The notes beneath the pieces are model-generated. The model was not told the origin of the DNA. It ran no database searches and saw only the letters and a program-made list of their open reading frames with translations. Positions 26,527 through 35,295 of a stretch of 64,000 nt of DNA are shown here, piece by piece (the stretch's first letter is position 1; each line of letters starts with the position of its first letter). This stretch comes from Photobacterium kishitanii. GTDB taxonomy: Bacteria; Pseudomonadota; Gammaproteobacteria; Enterobacterales; Vibrionaceae. Location: assembly GCF_003026355.1 (NCBI RefSeq), contig NZ_PYON01000003.1, positions 248,001 through 312,000 on the forward strand. Direction: 5' to 3'. Made by a program: the position numbers and the translations under genes.

Positions 26527-27021
26527 ATGTCTGATGTACCAGAGTCTGTTGCAAACGTTGCCGCTGTAGCTCAGCCAGTTGCTGAATCTTCAGGTTCTAT
26601 CTGGGGTTATGTTGCAGCAGGTAGTGTAGCGTTATTGGTGCTAGCGGGTATCTTCGCTTATCGTAAAATAAACCAACCAGCATTTGTTATTAAGCAGGTT
26701 CGTAAGAAAAACCTAAAAGAAATGAAAAAGCAGGGCACTGAAAACTCTGAGTTTATGGTTGATATGGATCGCTTACTAGATTCTATTCTGCGTTATACAA
26801 CTGAAAATAAAAAGAAAGGTTCAGATGTAGTGACATTGCTTAAACCATTGAACGATAAAGAGCGTATTAAAACGCCACGTGATATGTATCAATCAATGAT
26901 TTTCATTGCTAATGACATTAATGATGCGGCACTTGCTAAAGATTTGAAAAATAAATCAAAGCAAGTGAAATCAAGTTCAGCATTGATGGCAGGTTTGTTA
27001 AAGCGTGCAGGCATTAACTAA
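26527..27021 (+). CDS. unrecognised single-span membrane protein
   Basis: A 164-residue protein. Residues 1-24 are Ala/Val-rich and acidic, residues about 25-46 form one membrane helix (IWGYVAAGSVALLVLAGIFAY), and the rest is a lysine-rich, helical cytoplasmic domain. There is no cleavable signal. I recognise no family. Codon use is well adapted and the gene has its own terminator, so it is probably expressed. Position between yhgN and rsmS-priC gives no functional hint. Confidence 0.75.
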   Translation: MSDVPESVANVAAVAQPVAESSGSIWGYVAAGSVALLVLAGIFAYRKINQPAFVIKQVRKKNLKEMKKQGTENSEFMVDMDRLLDSILRYTTENKKKGSDVVTLLKPLNDKERIKTPRDMYQSMIFIANDINDAALAKDLKNKSKQVKSSSALMAGLLKRAGIN

Positions 27022-27053
27022 TTTATTTTTAAGATAATACCGATACTTTGAAG

Positions 27054-27077
27054 GGCTGATTTATTCAGCCTTTTTTT
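27054..27077 (+). terminator. intrinsic terminator
   Basis: GGCTGA-TTTAT-TCAGCC followed by TTTTTTT, 33 nt after the stop of the unrecognised membrane protein. Confidence 0.85.
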
Positions 27078-27094
27078 ATAATTGTTAATTATCA

Positions 27095-27265
27095 TTATGC
27101 TGGTTGTGGTTGAAGTTTTTTTTCAAAATCATGACGAACAATATCGAGTGCAGACAATACTATTTTAGGATCAATAGCGTTATCTTCTAATATGCAAATT
27201 AGATCAACGGCTAATTTAATCTCAGCTGGCGCATTTTCTAATGGTGATACTGGGGAGTTACTCAT
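27095..27265 (-). CDS. rsmS: RsmS/YbaM-family small protein (DUF2496)
   Basis: A 56-residue protein. The sequence [19 protein letters not shown] followed by [16 protein letters not shown] matches E. coli YbaM (now RsmS, reported as a pleiotropic regulator of secondary metabolism in Pectobacterium). It lies just downstream of priC, the same order as in E. coli, which supports the call. Start ATG at 27265. Confidence 0.85.
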   Translation of the reverse strand: MSNSPVSPLENAPAEIKLAVDLICILEDNAIDPKIVLSALDIVRHDFEKKLQPQPA

Positions 27266-27333
27266 TAATCAATCTCTGGTTAAGTGTTATTTAAGTGTAG
27301 CGTGTTAACTATATAGTATTGGTGTCAGTAAAA

Positions 27334-27885
27334 TTAACCTTTTCTTTCTCGACGATTAATTTCTTCTTCTAGTTTTACTATCGCGGTTTGACAACGGCTT
27401 ATACGTCCTTCTAATACAAGAACTTCTTTTTGTGATTGTTGTTGTTCAAACTGAGAACCACAGCGATTAAGTAATGTTTCTTTATCTCTTAACATAGATT
27501 TTAAACGTCGTTCCCAATCACGATGCTGATTAAGATCTTGGTAGATTTCATTAATAGATCGTCGTTTACTTACTGCCTGCTTAGGCTCATTTTTACGAAT
27601 TTGCTGGGTGGCAAACTCTCGTTGAACGGCATGAATTTGAGCGATTAATTTTTCACAAACATGTTGTGTGCGTTCGGGCAATAATCGGCCAGCTTGTTGT
27701 TCTTTTTGTAATGCCGCTAATTCTTGTGCAATTTCTGTTACGCAAGGGGTTAATAACTTACTGCGATGACGAAATAATTGCTGATCAAATAATGGTCGTT
27801 GCGCTTCACCTCGTACACGGTCGGTTTCTGCAGCTTGGTGTTGTAACTGTTCAATGAGTGTTTGTAGTCGAGAAAGATCAATCAT
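27334..27885 (-). CDS. priC: primosomal replication protein PriC
   Basis: A 183-residue, strongly charged helical protein that restarts stalled replication forks by loading DnaB through the PriA-independent route. The C-terminal pattern HRDWERRLKSMLRDKETLL ... EVLVLEGRISRCQTAI corresponds to the conserved DFERRL and RHEVEAYEARLARC regions of E. coli PriC. Length agrees (175 in E. coli). It is probably co-transcribed with rsmS, 68 nt downstream. It is the first member of the conserved priC-ybaM-apt-dnaX neighbourhood, here interrupted by other genes. Confidence 0.85.
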   Translation of the reverse strand: MIDLSRLQTLIEQLQHQAAETDRVRGEAQRPLFDQQLFRHRSKLLTPCVTEIAQELAALQKEQQAGRLLPERTQHVCEKLIAQIHAVQREFATQQIRKNEPKQAVSKRRSINEIYQDLNQHRDWERRLKSMLRDKETLLNRCGSQFEQQQSQKEVLVLEGRISRCQTAIVKLEEEINRRERKG

Positions 27886-27909
27886 TGTAATACCTATAAA
27901 TGGCGATTA

Positions 27910-28683
27910 TTAAAACCAAGCTTGCCAAGCCAATTTAGCCGCAAGAATAAATACGACGGTAATAAAAACTGGACGAATAAACTTAGCGCCGAAATGAATC
28001 GCAGAATGTGCTCCGAGGTAGGCACCTATCATTAAACAGCCTCCCATAATTAAGCCTAATGCAATGTTGACATGGCCTAAAATAATAAAAGTCACCAATG
28101 AAGTAATATTGCTGGTGAAATTCATCGCTTTAGCAAGGCCACAAGCACGTAGCATATCTAATCGATATAATACTAAGCTTGATACCGTCCAAAAGGCGCC
28201 AGTTCCAGGACCGGCTAAACCATCGTAAAATCCTAAACAGGATCCTTGCAGCCACTGTTTACATTTAAATGTTTTAGTCACCGTAGGAAGTTGGGTTTGA
28301 TCTGGATTTGGATGAGGATGCCATAAGCTATATATTGCAACGGCAAAAATAACTAGAGGTAGCGCTTTTTCTAACCAAGCACCACTGATGAGGTTAACGA
28401 TAAGAGTGCCAATAATTGCCCCGAGAAAGGTTGCAACAAAAGATGCTCGCCAAAATAAAGGGTTAAATAATTGCTTTCTATAATAGGTCCATGCTGCCGT
28501 TGATGAGGCAAAACTGGCAGCCAACTTGTTGGTGCCAAGTGCAATATGCGGTGGCAGGCCAAGAGAAAGTAGGGCGGGGACGGTAAGCATACCACCACCG
28601 CCAGCTACAGCATCAATAAAGCCAGCTGCTAATGCAACAATGCCAAGTATTAGTAAGGTACTTAGCTCAATCATATCAATCAT
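27910..28683 (-). CDS. TauE/SafE-family anion exporter (YfcA-like)
   Basis: A 257-residue membrane protein with about eight segments. It shows the two family repeats: AGFIDAVAGGGGMLTVPALLSLGLPP near the N-terminus and CLGFYDGLAGPGTGAFW in the middle. TauE/SafE proteins move sulfite, sulfoacetate or related organosulfur anions; YfcA's own substrate is unknown. It lies between dinG and priC on the same strand, 24 nt upstream of priC. Confidence 0.85.
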   Translation of the reverse strand: MIDMIELSTLLILGIVALAAGFIDAVAGGGGMLTVPALLSLGLPPHIALGTNKLAASFASSTAAWTYYRKQLFNPLFWRASFVATFLGAIIGTLIVNLISGAWLEKALPLVIFAVAIYSLWHPHPNPDQTQLPTVTKTFKCKQWLQGSCLGFYDGLAGPGTGAFWTVSSLVLYRLDMLRACGLAKAMNFTSNITSLVTFIILGHVNIALGLIMGGCLMIGAYLGAHSAIHFGAKFIRPVFITVVFILAAKLAWQAWF

Positions 28684-28712
28684 TTAAATGCTTTTTATTA
28701 TGGTTAAGATGA

Positions 28713-30791
28713 TTAGTTGTATTCAATAACGCGTTTAAATGGAGGCAAAGAATCGAGCAGTGCTTTTCCATAGCGTCGATTGATAATACGACGATCTAAA
28801 ATGACCACTCTACCAGAGTCGAGTTCTTTTCGCAGCAAACGACCCACTGATTGAATCAGTTTTTTACTGGCTTCAGGTACTGAAATTTGTAAAAAAGGAT
28901 TACCACCACGGCTTTCTATATATTCAGCGTGTGCTTCTTCGACGGGAGAAGTCGGCACGGCAAACGGAATTTTGGTAATAATCAAATTCTTTAGTAAATC
29001 ACCTGGTAAATCAAGCCCTTCAGAAAAACTACCGGTACCAAATAAAATGCTTGGCAGACCGTTTTTACAATTTTCTTTATGTTTTTTTAGGGTTTCATTG
29101 CGTGATTCTTCACCTTGAACTAATAATTGCCATTTGTTTTTCTTGGCGAGTGGGCGCAGTGCATCAGCGACTTTATTCATCTGCCAATAAGAGGAAAAGA
29201 GCACTAAACTTGCTGTTTCTCCTTCAAGGTATTCGGGTAAGACTTCAATCAGCAAATCGGTAAATTGTTCAGCTTGAGGCTCAAGTTTTAATGCCGGAAT
29301 GACTAAACGGGCATTATTTTGATAATCAAACGGTGATGCTAATGCGAGAAAGCGGGTACCTTCTGTTTCTGATATTCCAGCTTGGCGGCAGAAGAAGGTG
29401 AATTGATTTAATGCGCGTAATGTTGCTGAGACTAAAATCGCACCAGCTGCACGACTCCATAGTAATTGATCGAGTCGATAACCAACCTCTAATGGCGACA
29501 CTTCAATAATGTAATCATTTTCACGTTCAGGGCTTTTTTCTATCCATCGCGCGAGTGGTGCCCCTTTTTTATGGTTTGGTTGTGCCATAAGTGACCAAAC
29601 TTTTTCTAAGTTTTCAAGGCGTTGTAAATAAAAACCAGTTTCAGTAAGTGCTTGCTCACCTAAGCGAGGAATAATGATGTTTTCTTTAGTACGCTCTGCG
29701 ATAAGATCTTGGATTTTACCTAATGATTGTAGCGCTTTCTTACTGGCTTCTTTACAACCTTTAGCTTCTTCTTCGAGCCATTGTGGTAATTCACCATGCT
29801 CAAAGCGATAGACGCCATCTTTGTTAAATTTGCTTGCGTCAATATTATTAGCAATTTGGTTTAAGGTCGGTACCAAGTGTTGAATACTGTCCTGAATCGC
29901 GTTCTGAAATCGATTGGCTTTTTGGTAATCAGCTAATTCAGCAAATTTAGATACAATTTGATTGAGCTTTTCAAGCCAAGTTGCCGCCCCTTTTAAACTT
30001 GCAGCTGCTGAGGAGAAATCACGCGCAACTTGTGGTAAATGGTGTGCTTCATCAATCACATAAATAGTTTGTTCAGGTTCCGGTAGAATAACACCGCCGC
30101 CTAACTCAATATCAGCCATTAGTAATGCATGGTTGGCAACAATCACATCTGCTTTATCGAGGTGCTCACGTGCTTTAGCAAATGGACAGCTACGATGTTT
30201 TGGCATTCCTGCATGACAACTGTGTTTATCTGCCATTATTTGTTGCCATACTTTATCAGGGATCGTTGTTGGCCAACTATCTCGATCACCATCCCATTTA
30301 TTTTGCTCGGTCGCTTTTAGCATGCGCTTGAGTAAGTCGAGATCTGATTTTTTCGGCTTTTCTTCCCACATCCCCAGTTGTAATTCACTATCTGTTGAAC
30401 AACTAGCTTCTAATTTATGGTTACAACAATAACGTTGACGACCTTTAGCGAGAATAAAACTAAATTCACGGGGAAAAATCTGGTTAAACAGGGGTAAGTC
30501 TTTGGTGATTAATTGTTCTTGCAGAGCAACTGTCGCGGTTGAGATCAATAGTTTTTTATTGTTGAACAACGCAAATGGAATTCCACCAATTAAATAAGCT
30601 AGCGATTTACCGATACCCGTCCCTGCTTCAGCCACCAGAATGCGATTTTTTTTGTGGTATTCACCCGCAAGTGTTTTAGCAATTTCTGCGACTAAATAAT
30701 TTTGTGCGCGACGAGGAATAAAGTTATCGAGTTGATGGCCAAGGTTGGTGTAACACTGTTTGATATCGCTTTTTATGGTGTTGTGCAGCAT
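28713..30791 (-). CDS. dinG: ATP-dependent 5'-3' DNA helicase DinG
   Basis: An XPD-like superfamily 2 helicase of 692 residues from the ATG at 30791. The open frame reaches a TTG at 30857, but the internal ATG matches the E. coli DinG N-terminus (IPRRAQ...VAEIAKTLAGE) and is preferred. Walker A is AEAGTGIGKSLAYL and the DEAH box is VIDEAHHL. The iron-sulfur cysteines are in CCNHKLEASC and the following SCHAGMPKHRSC. C-terminal helicase motifs include GTGSFSEGLDLPG and QSVGRLLRKELDSGRV. DinG unwinds D-loops, R-loops and G-quadruplexes and is SOS-induced in E. coli; no clear LexA box was found upstream here. Confidence 0.92.
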   Translation of the reverse strand: MLHNTIKSDIKQCYTNLGHQLDNFIPRRAQNYLVAEIAKTLAGEYHKKNRILVAEAGTGIGKSLAYLIGGIPFALFNNKKLLISTATVALQEQLITKDLPLFNQIFPREFSFILAKGRQRYCCNHKLEASCSTDSELQLGMWEEKPKKSDLDLLKRMLKATEQNKWDGDRDSWPTTIPDKVWQQIMADKHSCHAGMPKHRSCPFAKAREHLDKADVIVANHALLMADIELGGGVILPEPEQTIYVIDEAHHLPQVARDFSSAAASLKGAATWLEKLNQIVSKFAELADYQKANRFQNAIQDSIQHLVPTLNQIANNIDASKFNKDGVYRFEHGELPQWLEEEAKGCKEASKKALQSLGKIQDLIAERTKENIIIPRLGEQALTETGFYLQRLENLEKVWSLMAQPNHKKGAPLARWIEKSPERENDYIIEVSPLEVGYRLDQLLWSRAAGAILVSATLRALNQFTFFCRQAGISETEGTRFLALASPFDYQNNARLVIPALKLEPQAEQFTDLLIEVLPEYLEGETASLVLFSSYWQMNKVADALRPLAKKNKWQLLVQGEESRNETLKKHKENCKNGLPSILFGTGSFSEGLDLPGDLLKNLIITKIPFAVPTSPVEEAHAEYIESRGGNPFLQISVPEASKKLIQSVGRLLRKELDSGRVVILDRRIINRRYGKALLDSLPPFKRVIEYN

Positions 30792-31166
30792 GGTTGAAAC
30801 TTCATTAGGACCGGGAAATGCATTATAGCATGAAGCGCTAAATGTGAGCGGTAACAAAATTTAAGCTATTTATGTTTTAAAGTGAGGGGTTGCTCACGAT
30901 TTTTTATTTCAGTTACATTTGCTTTGTCGTTGCAATCTGTATGCAAAATAAAATTCCATAAATGAAACTGTTTGCTAGTTTTTTGTTCTGAGGTTTGTTA
31001 TTTATTGAGTTTATTAGTTATGCAAAACACATTTATTTACAGCTATTACAGTAATGTTAATTGCATTTTTTTACTTATTTTATTGTGATTAATATCGACC
31101 TATTATTTCTTAAGTTATTGTTTTTGTGATGTGTTTTATGTTTTTTTATATTTAATTTAGATTATT
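30792..31166. other. AT-rich intergenic region upstream of the porin
   Basis: About 375 bp between the dinG start and the porin leader, mostly A/T runs. It must hold the dinG promoter (minus) and the distal regulatory region of the porin (plus). No open frame and no recognised RNA. Confidence 0.4.
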
Positions 31167-31297
31167 TGACAGAAATATTGAACTTCTGTCAGGATGTGAG
31201 CCATAAAGTACTCCCCCAGAATATTTCACTGTATTGTTTTTAAAACAGTACATATATCAGGGGAATATAAAGGACAGGGAATCTCAGGATTGAGATT
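31167..31297 (+). promoter_or_regulatory. structured control region and leader of the porin gene
   Basis: Three inverted repeats lie in 131 bp: TGACAGAA-N9-TTCTGTCA (31167-31191, perfect), TCCCC/GGGGA (31212-31264) enclosing CACTGT/ACAGTA, and AATCTCA-GGAT-TGAGATT (31280-31297, perfect). The first could be an operator at the promoter; the others would fold in the mRNA leader, where porin messages are often targeted by small RNAs. Confidence 0.45.
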
Positions 31298-31327
31298 TAC
31301 AACAATAAGAAAGGCAGTGGACATATC

Positions 31328-32317
31328 ATGAAAAAAACTCTATTAGCTCTAGCAGTTCTAACTGCAGCTGGTTCTGCAAATGCTGGCATCAATCTTTATG
31401 ACGCAAACGGCGTTAAAGTTGATTTGTCTGGTGCTGTTGAAGTGCAACTTTACGATAACTTTGAGAAGCACGGTGACTCAACTATCCGTCTAGATGATGG
31501 TGATTTAGCACTTAACGCAACAGTTGCTGTGTCTGAGAACCTAAACGTTGTTTCTGGTACTGCATTCAAATACGAAAGCCGTGAGCTACAGAACTACGAG
31601 CTATGGGCTGGTTTTTCTGGTGACTTCGGTACACTAACATTTGGTCGTCAACTTCTAATTACTGATGATTCAGGTATCGGTAAAGATTACGAGCTAGGCG
31701 CTGGTCAAATTGATTGGTCACAAACTGAAGGCGACCGTGTTGCTAAGTACGTTTACGATAACGGTACTTTCTACACTGGCGTTTCTCATGAAATGGATAA
31801 TAACAACAGCACAACAATTACTGATGGTCGTGTTGGTTTCCGTACTGGCGGTTTAGATATCCGTGCATACGGTTATGACGGTAAGCGTATTGGTCTTAAA
31901 GGTCTAGTTGAAAACGGTCAAGATGCTAACGGTCAGCCAATCATTATTCCTGGTAAAGCTGGCGAAGATATCCGTGGCTACAACCTTGAAGCACAATATG
32001 CAATGGGTGCAATCAACCTAGCTGCATCTTTTGGTCAAATTGAGTACAAAGCTGCTGATACTAAAGTAACAGAGAAGAAGATTGATCTGTACGAAATCAA
32101 CGGTTCATACACTATCGACAAAACAACAATGGCACTTGGCTATGTTCGTGGCGAAGATAAAATTGCTCACGGTAACGTAATCAACAACGTATACGCAAAC
32201 GTAACACAGCAGCTGCATAGCAATGTACGTGCATATGTTGAAGTTGGTTATGCTGACGATAAGAAAGATTCTTTAGAAGATTTCGGTTACGTTGCTGGTC
32301 TAGAAGTTAAATTCTAA
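31328..32317 (+). CDS. outer-membrane porin, OmpU/OmpH type
   Basis: A 329-residue general diffusion porin. The signal peptide MKKTLLALAVLTAAGSANA is cleaved before GINLYD; the mature protein has alternating beta-strand patterns and a C-terminal aromatic (ends in EVKF), needed for BAM insertion. LSGAVEVQLYDNF and GFSGDFGTLTFGRQ are typical of Vibrio/Photobacterium OmpU-like porins. Codon use is highly biased, as in abundant proteins. Expression in this family is commonly ToxR-dependent, and toxR is in this window. A strong terminator follows. Confidence 0.9.
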   Translation: MKKTLLALAVLTAAGSANAGINLYDANGVKVDLSGAVEVQLYDNFEKHGDSTIRLDDGDLALNATVAVSENLNVVSGTAFKYESRELQNYELWAGFSGDFGTLTFGRQLLITDDSGIGKDYELGAGQIDWSQTEGDRVAKYVYDNGTFYTGVSHEMDNNNSTTITDGRVGFRTGGLDIRAYGYDGKRIGLKGLVENGQDANGQPIIIPGKAGEDIRGYNLEAQYAMGAINLAASFGQIEYKAADTKVTEKKIDLYEINGSYTIDKTTMALGYVRGEDKIAHGNVINNVYANVTQQLHSNVRAYVEVGYADDKKDSLEDFGYVAGLEVKF

Positions 32318-32341
32318 TTAAGCCATAACGTATTGATTGAT

Positions 32342-32370
32342 AAAGCCGCCTTCTTGGGCGGCTTTTTGCT
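32342..32370 (+). terminator. intrinsic terminator of the porin gene
   Basis: AAAGCCGCC-TTCTTG-GGCGGCTTTTT. Confidence 0.9.
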
Positions 32371-32469
32371 AGGTTCATTTTTGCCGATAATCATTGCTAT
32401 CACGCTAATGTATAGTGGTAGTGATAACAATGATCAGCCAATAAAATGTAGATATATTAAGGATCAATA

Positions 32470-33111
32470 ATGAAAAAAAAATTATGGCTATTAGTGGCGC
32501 TGTTTTCAGCGACGACCCAAGCGGCAACCTTATCTGTAGCGGATAAGATTGAGTTATTAGCTATTGATGGTAAAGAAGTGCAAAGCCAAGGTTGGTCGAC
32601 GGTCGATAGTGTTGAATTATCGGAAGGTAAACACCAAGTAGTGGTGCGTTTTGATGGTGAAGTTAAGCGTGGATCAAAATCAACGATTTATACAACTCGT
32701 CCTTATTTATTTGAGATTGATTTAGCGAAAACTGATGTTGAAATTACGTTGCCGCGTCTAACGACTGAATCACAAGCAAAAGCTTTTTTTGAACGAGGCG
32801 CTAAGTGGCAATTAGCTACCGAGGACGGTGCGGTACAACCATTAGTTGGTGTTGAACTACAAGGCGAAGGTTTTGCTGCTTACAGTGATATTGAAGCGCT
32901 CGTTGCTGCTTATAATAGTGATAATGGCATTGTTATTGAAAAAGGTAATGCGGTAGATTTACAACAGGTTGCCGTTAGTGTTGATAATAAAACGGGTAAA
33001 GTTGAAATTACGGGTGATGCTTTAACACAGCTAAAAATGTGGTACACCAAGGCTTCAAATAATGATAAAAAAGCATTTAAAATCTGGATGGCAGAAAAAG
33101 ACTTTAATTAA
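32470..33111 (+). CDS. YccT/DUF2057-family exported protein
   Basis: A 213-residue protein with a signal peptide ([18 protein letters not shown], cleavage before ATL). The family (UPF0319) is recognised from [11 protein letters not shown] near the N-terminus, [16 protein letters not shown] and the [11 protein letters not shown] strand. E. coli YccT (CsgI) affects curli production; the role in marine relatives is unknown. It has its own promoter region and terminator. Confidence 0.75.
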   Translation: MKKKLWLLVALFSATTQAATLSVADKIELLAIDGKEVQSQGWSTVDSVELSEGKHQVVVRFDGEVKRGSKSTIYTTRPYLFEIDLAKTDVEITLPRLTTESQAKAFFERGAKWQLATEDGAVQPLVGVELQGEGFAAYSDIEALVAAYNSDNGIVIEKGNAVDLQQVAVSVDNKTGKVEITGDALTQLKMWYTKASNNDKKAFKIWMAEKDFN

Positions 33112-33166
33112 GCAATTAGAGAGATTAATCATTCACTACTGATGTAACCAAGTTGTAGCTTTAACG

Positions 33167-33191
33167 TAAAAGGCAACCGAGGTTGCCTTTT
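33167..33191. terminator. bidirectional terminator
   Basis: AAAAGGCAACC-GA-GGTTGCCTTTT, an 11-bp perfect stem with T's on both strands, between convergent genes. Confidence 0.85.
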
Positions 33192-33227
33192 ATTGGTTGA
33201 TATTTAAAGTATAGCCTTTAGCGATAT

Positions 33228-33590
33228 TTAATCATGGTGATAACGACTATGCTCACGACATGCTTTACATCGAGGTTGAGCGGGATCTTGTTCAAGATCA
33301 CTGTATTCAATCTCTTCTTCGCAGTCGGCACATAAACCATACATACCTAATTTAAATGAGCATACAGCAGCATCCACTTGTTCTAATCGTATTGCCATAT
33401 CAAAAAGATTAGGAATAAAAGACGATTTAGCCATTACGATGAGATCATTAAGATCTGTATCATTAACTGCTGTAGTATTGTTATTTAAGTGATTGATTAA
33501 CATTTCATTTTTTAATTTTTCTGCTAGGGATAGATATTCGGTCTCTAGCGGATACTGAAAATTTTTATAATTCATATCTGTAATAGCCAT
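33228..33590 (-). CDS. DksA/TraR-family zinc-finger protein
   Basis: About 120 residues from the ATG at 33590; a TTG at 33605 is also in frame, and neither has a clear ribosome binding site. The C-terminal zinc finger has the four cysteines intact (LCADCEEEIE ... RCKAC), preceded by a helix RLEQVDAAVCSFKLGMYG as in TraR/DksA. The N-terminal half is short with NDTDLND in the position where DksA carries its acidic coiled-coil tip. DksA-like proteins bind the RNA polymerase secondary channel; whether this one does is unknown. Confidence 0.7.
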   Translation of the reverse strand: MAITDMNYKNFQYPLETEYLSLAEKLKNEMLINHLNNNTTAVNDTDLNDLIVMAKSSFIPNLFDMAIRLEQVDAAVCSFKLGMYGLCADCEEEIEYSDLEQDPAQPRCKACREHSRYHHD

Positions 33591-33913
33591 AGTGATGATA
33601 TTCAATAGGAAAGCCAGCGAGATAATATGATTAGCTGTGCTTTGATTGAGTGTTGTTATACTGCGGCTAAATAAAAATCTAATGCAGTACCTCTAAGTGT
33701 TATTAGTCTAATCGAGATTTAGTATTCTGTTGTGATTTGAATCAATTCTTTAAACGAATTTAATAAATATTGGTTAATTTTTGCTGTGATATAGTAGTCA
33801 TCAATGAATGGTGATAGATGTTAACAATTAAAGTTAATTGTTGTTACAATACGCGAGTTGCGCAATAGAAAAGGTATATAAGTTGTTAAATATATTGATT
33901 GAGGTGACAAACC
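33591..33913. other. intergenic region upstream of ybaN
   Basis: 323 bp without a gene. A perfect inverted repeat AACAATTAA-AG-TTAATTGTT lies at 33823-33842, about 70 bp upstream of ybaN. GAGGTGA (33901-33907) is the ybaN ribosome binding site. Confidence 0.4.
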
Positions 33914-34348
33914 TTGAATGAAGAAGTTGCGGTGAAAAGTCGAATGATACGCTATGTTTTAGTGGTTATTGGCTGGATTGCTGTTGCCTTGGGAGTGATG
34001 GGGATTTTTTTACCTTTATTACCAACAACGCCCTTTTTATTACTTGCCAGCGCATGCTTTATGAGAGGATCTCCTAAGCTAAATCAATGGCTGCATCAAC
34101 ATCCACAACTTGGGCCTATTTTAGTTAATTGGCATCAACATGGTGCAGTTACATCCGTTGTAAAGCGACGAGGGATGATAATGATTGTGCTAAGTTTTAC
34201 CTTCTCAATTTTTATGGTGCCATTGTGGTGGCATAAAGCAATGTTGCTTACTGGTATGATGGTTTTATTATTCTGCTTTAATCGTTTGCCTGTGGTTGAA
34301 CTCCGACCTGATTCTACGTCAGTTGCCGAACCAGACGAAAACCCATAA
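33914..34348 (+). CDS. ybaN: YbaN/DUF454 inner-membrane protein
   Basis: A 144-residue membrane protein with about three helices. The DUF454 signature is clear: GVMGIFLPLLPTTPFLLLASACFMRGSPKLNQWL. The start is TTG at 33914, supported by GAGGTGA 6 nt upstream; the nearby ATG at 33918 is out of frame. Its position before apt-dnaX matches E. coli, where ybaN is next to priC. Function unknown. Confidence 0.85.
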   Translation: MNEEVAVKSRMIRYVLVVIGWIAVALGVMGIFLPLLPTTPFLLLASACFMRGSPKLNQWLHQHPQLGPILVNWHQHGAVTSVVKRRGMIMIVLSFTFSIFMVPLWWHKAMLLTGMMVLLFCFNRLPVVELRPDSTSVAEPDENP

Positions 34349-34471
34349 AATGCGTACTTATTACATAAAAATACAGCTGTTATTAACGGCTCTATTTTTA
34401 TGCTTTCGTCTGCAATCTGCAGGCTCTAACTTAAGATTACTCTGTTTGCAGTAAGAGTAAGTACGGAAAGA

Positions 34472-35020
34472 ATGATGAATCAAGAAACATTAAACCTAAT
34501 TACTAACAGCATTAAATCAATTCAAGATTATCCTAAGCCTGGTATTCTTTTTCGTGATGTCACTAGCCTAATGGAAGTACCTGAAGCGTATCGTGCCACT
34601 ATCGCTATTTTGGCTGAAAAATATCAAGATCAAGGTATCACTAAGATCATTGGTACTGAAGCGCGTGGTTTCTTGTTTGGTGCTCCGCTAGCATTAGCAT
34701 TAGGGGTGGCATTTGTACCTGTTCGTAAGCCAGGTAAATTACCGCGTGAAGTGATCGCTGAAAGTTATGAGCTTGAGTATGGTAAAGATACATTAGAAAT
34801 TCATAAAGATGCGATTGTTGCTGGTGATAAAGTATTACTGGTAGATGATTTACTGGCTACTGGTGGTACGATTGAAGCAACGACCAACTTAGTTCGCCGT
34901 TTAGGCGGTGATGTTCAGGATGCGGCATTTGTTATCAACTTACCGGATATTGGCGGTGAAGCGCGTCTACAAGGTCTGGGACTTAACGTTTATTCTATTT
35001 GTGATTTCCCTGGTCATTAA
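34472..35020 (+). CDS. apt: adenine phosphoribosyltransferase
   Basis: A 182-residue purine salvage enzyme converting adenine and PRPP to AMP. The PRPP-binding loop [13 protein letters not shown] and the family features [16 protein letters not shown] and [10 protein letters not shown] are intact. Length matches E. coli (183). It lies upstream of dnaX as in E. coli. ATG at 34472, with an alternative ATG 3 nt later. Confidence 0.95.
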   Translation: MMNQETLNLITNSIKSIQDYPKPGILFRDVTSLMEVPEAYRATIAILAEKYQDQGITKIIGTEARGFLFGAPLALALGVAFVPVRKPGKLPREVIAESYELEYGKDTLEIHKDAIVAGDKVLLVDDLLATGGTIEATTNLVRRLGGDVQDAAFVINLPDIGGEARLQGLGLNVYSICDFPGH

Positions 35021-35030
35021 TTAGTAATAA

Positions 35031-35094
35031 CACCTTATTATCTTCTCAATTAAGGTGCTAGTTGGCTAATCATTGGGCGCTTACTCTAGCGCCC
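35031..35094 (+). terminator. two hairpins after apt
   Basis: CACCTTA/TAAGGTG (35031-35057) and GGGCGC/GCGCCC (35075-35094). Neither is followed by a T-run, so termination is uncertain. No 4.5S RNA sequence is present between apt and dnaX. Confidence 0.4.
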
Positions 35095-35295
35095 TCTCGC
35101 TCACTAACGGGCACTATGCTAGCATTGAGTTGAATTCAATGTTTTACATACCTCATTACTATTTCGTTTATTTTCTTTGTTTTATAATGATCAATATCGG
35201 TTACTATCATTATAGCTATGATAGCGAGAATAAAAGAAAGAGTGGTGAGTTTCGTTACACCAGATGCAGTCCAGATTGATTAAGGTTATTTATAA

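Noticed and set aside
30792..31000. LexA box upstream of dinG
   Set aside because: No CTGT-N8-ACAG match was found; SOS control cannot be claimed from this sequence.
35073..35279. 68-codon frame between apt and dnaX
   Set aside because: No ribosome binding site and a start inside the GGGCGC hairpin region; the product resembles no family.
35021..35295. Possible 4.5S (SRP) RNA between apt and dnaX
   Set aside because: The conserved core GGTCAGGTCCGGAAGGAAGC is absent; only two hairpins are seen.
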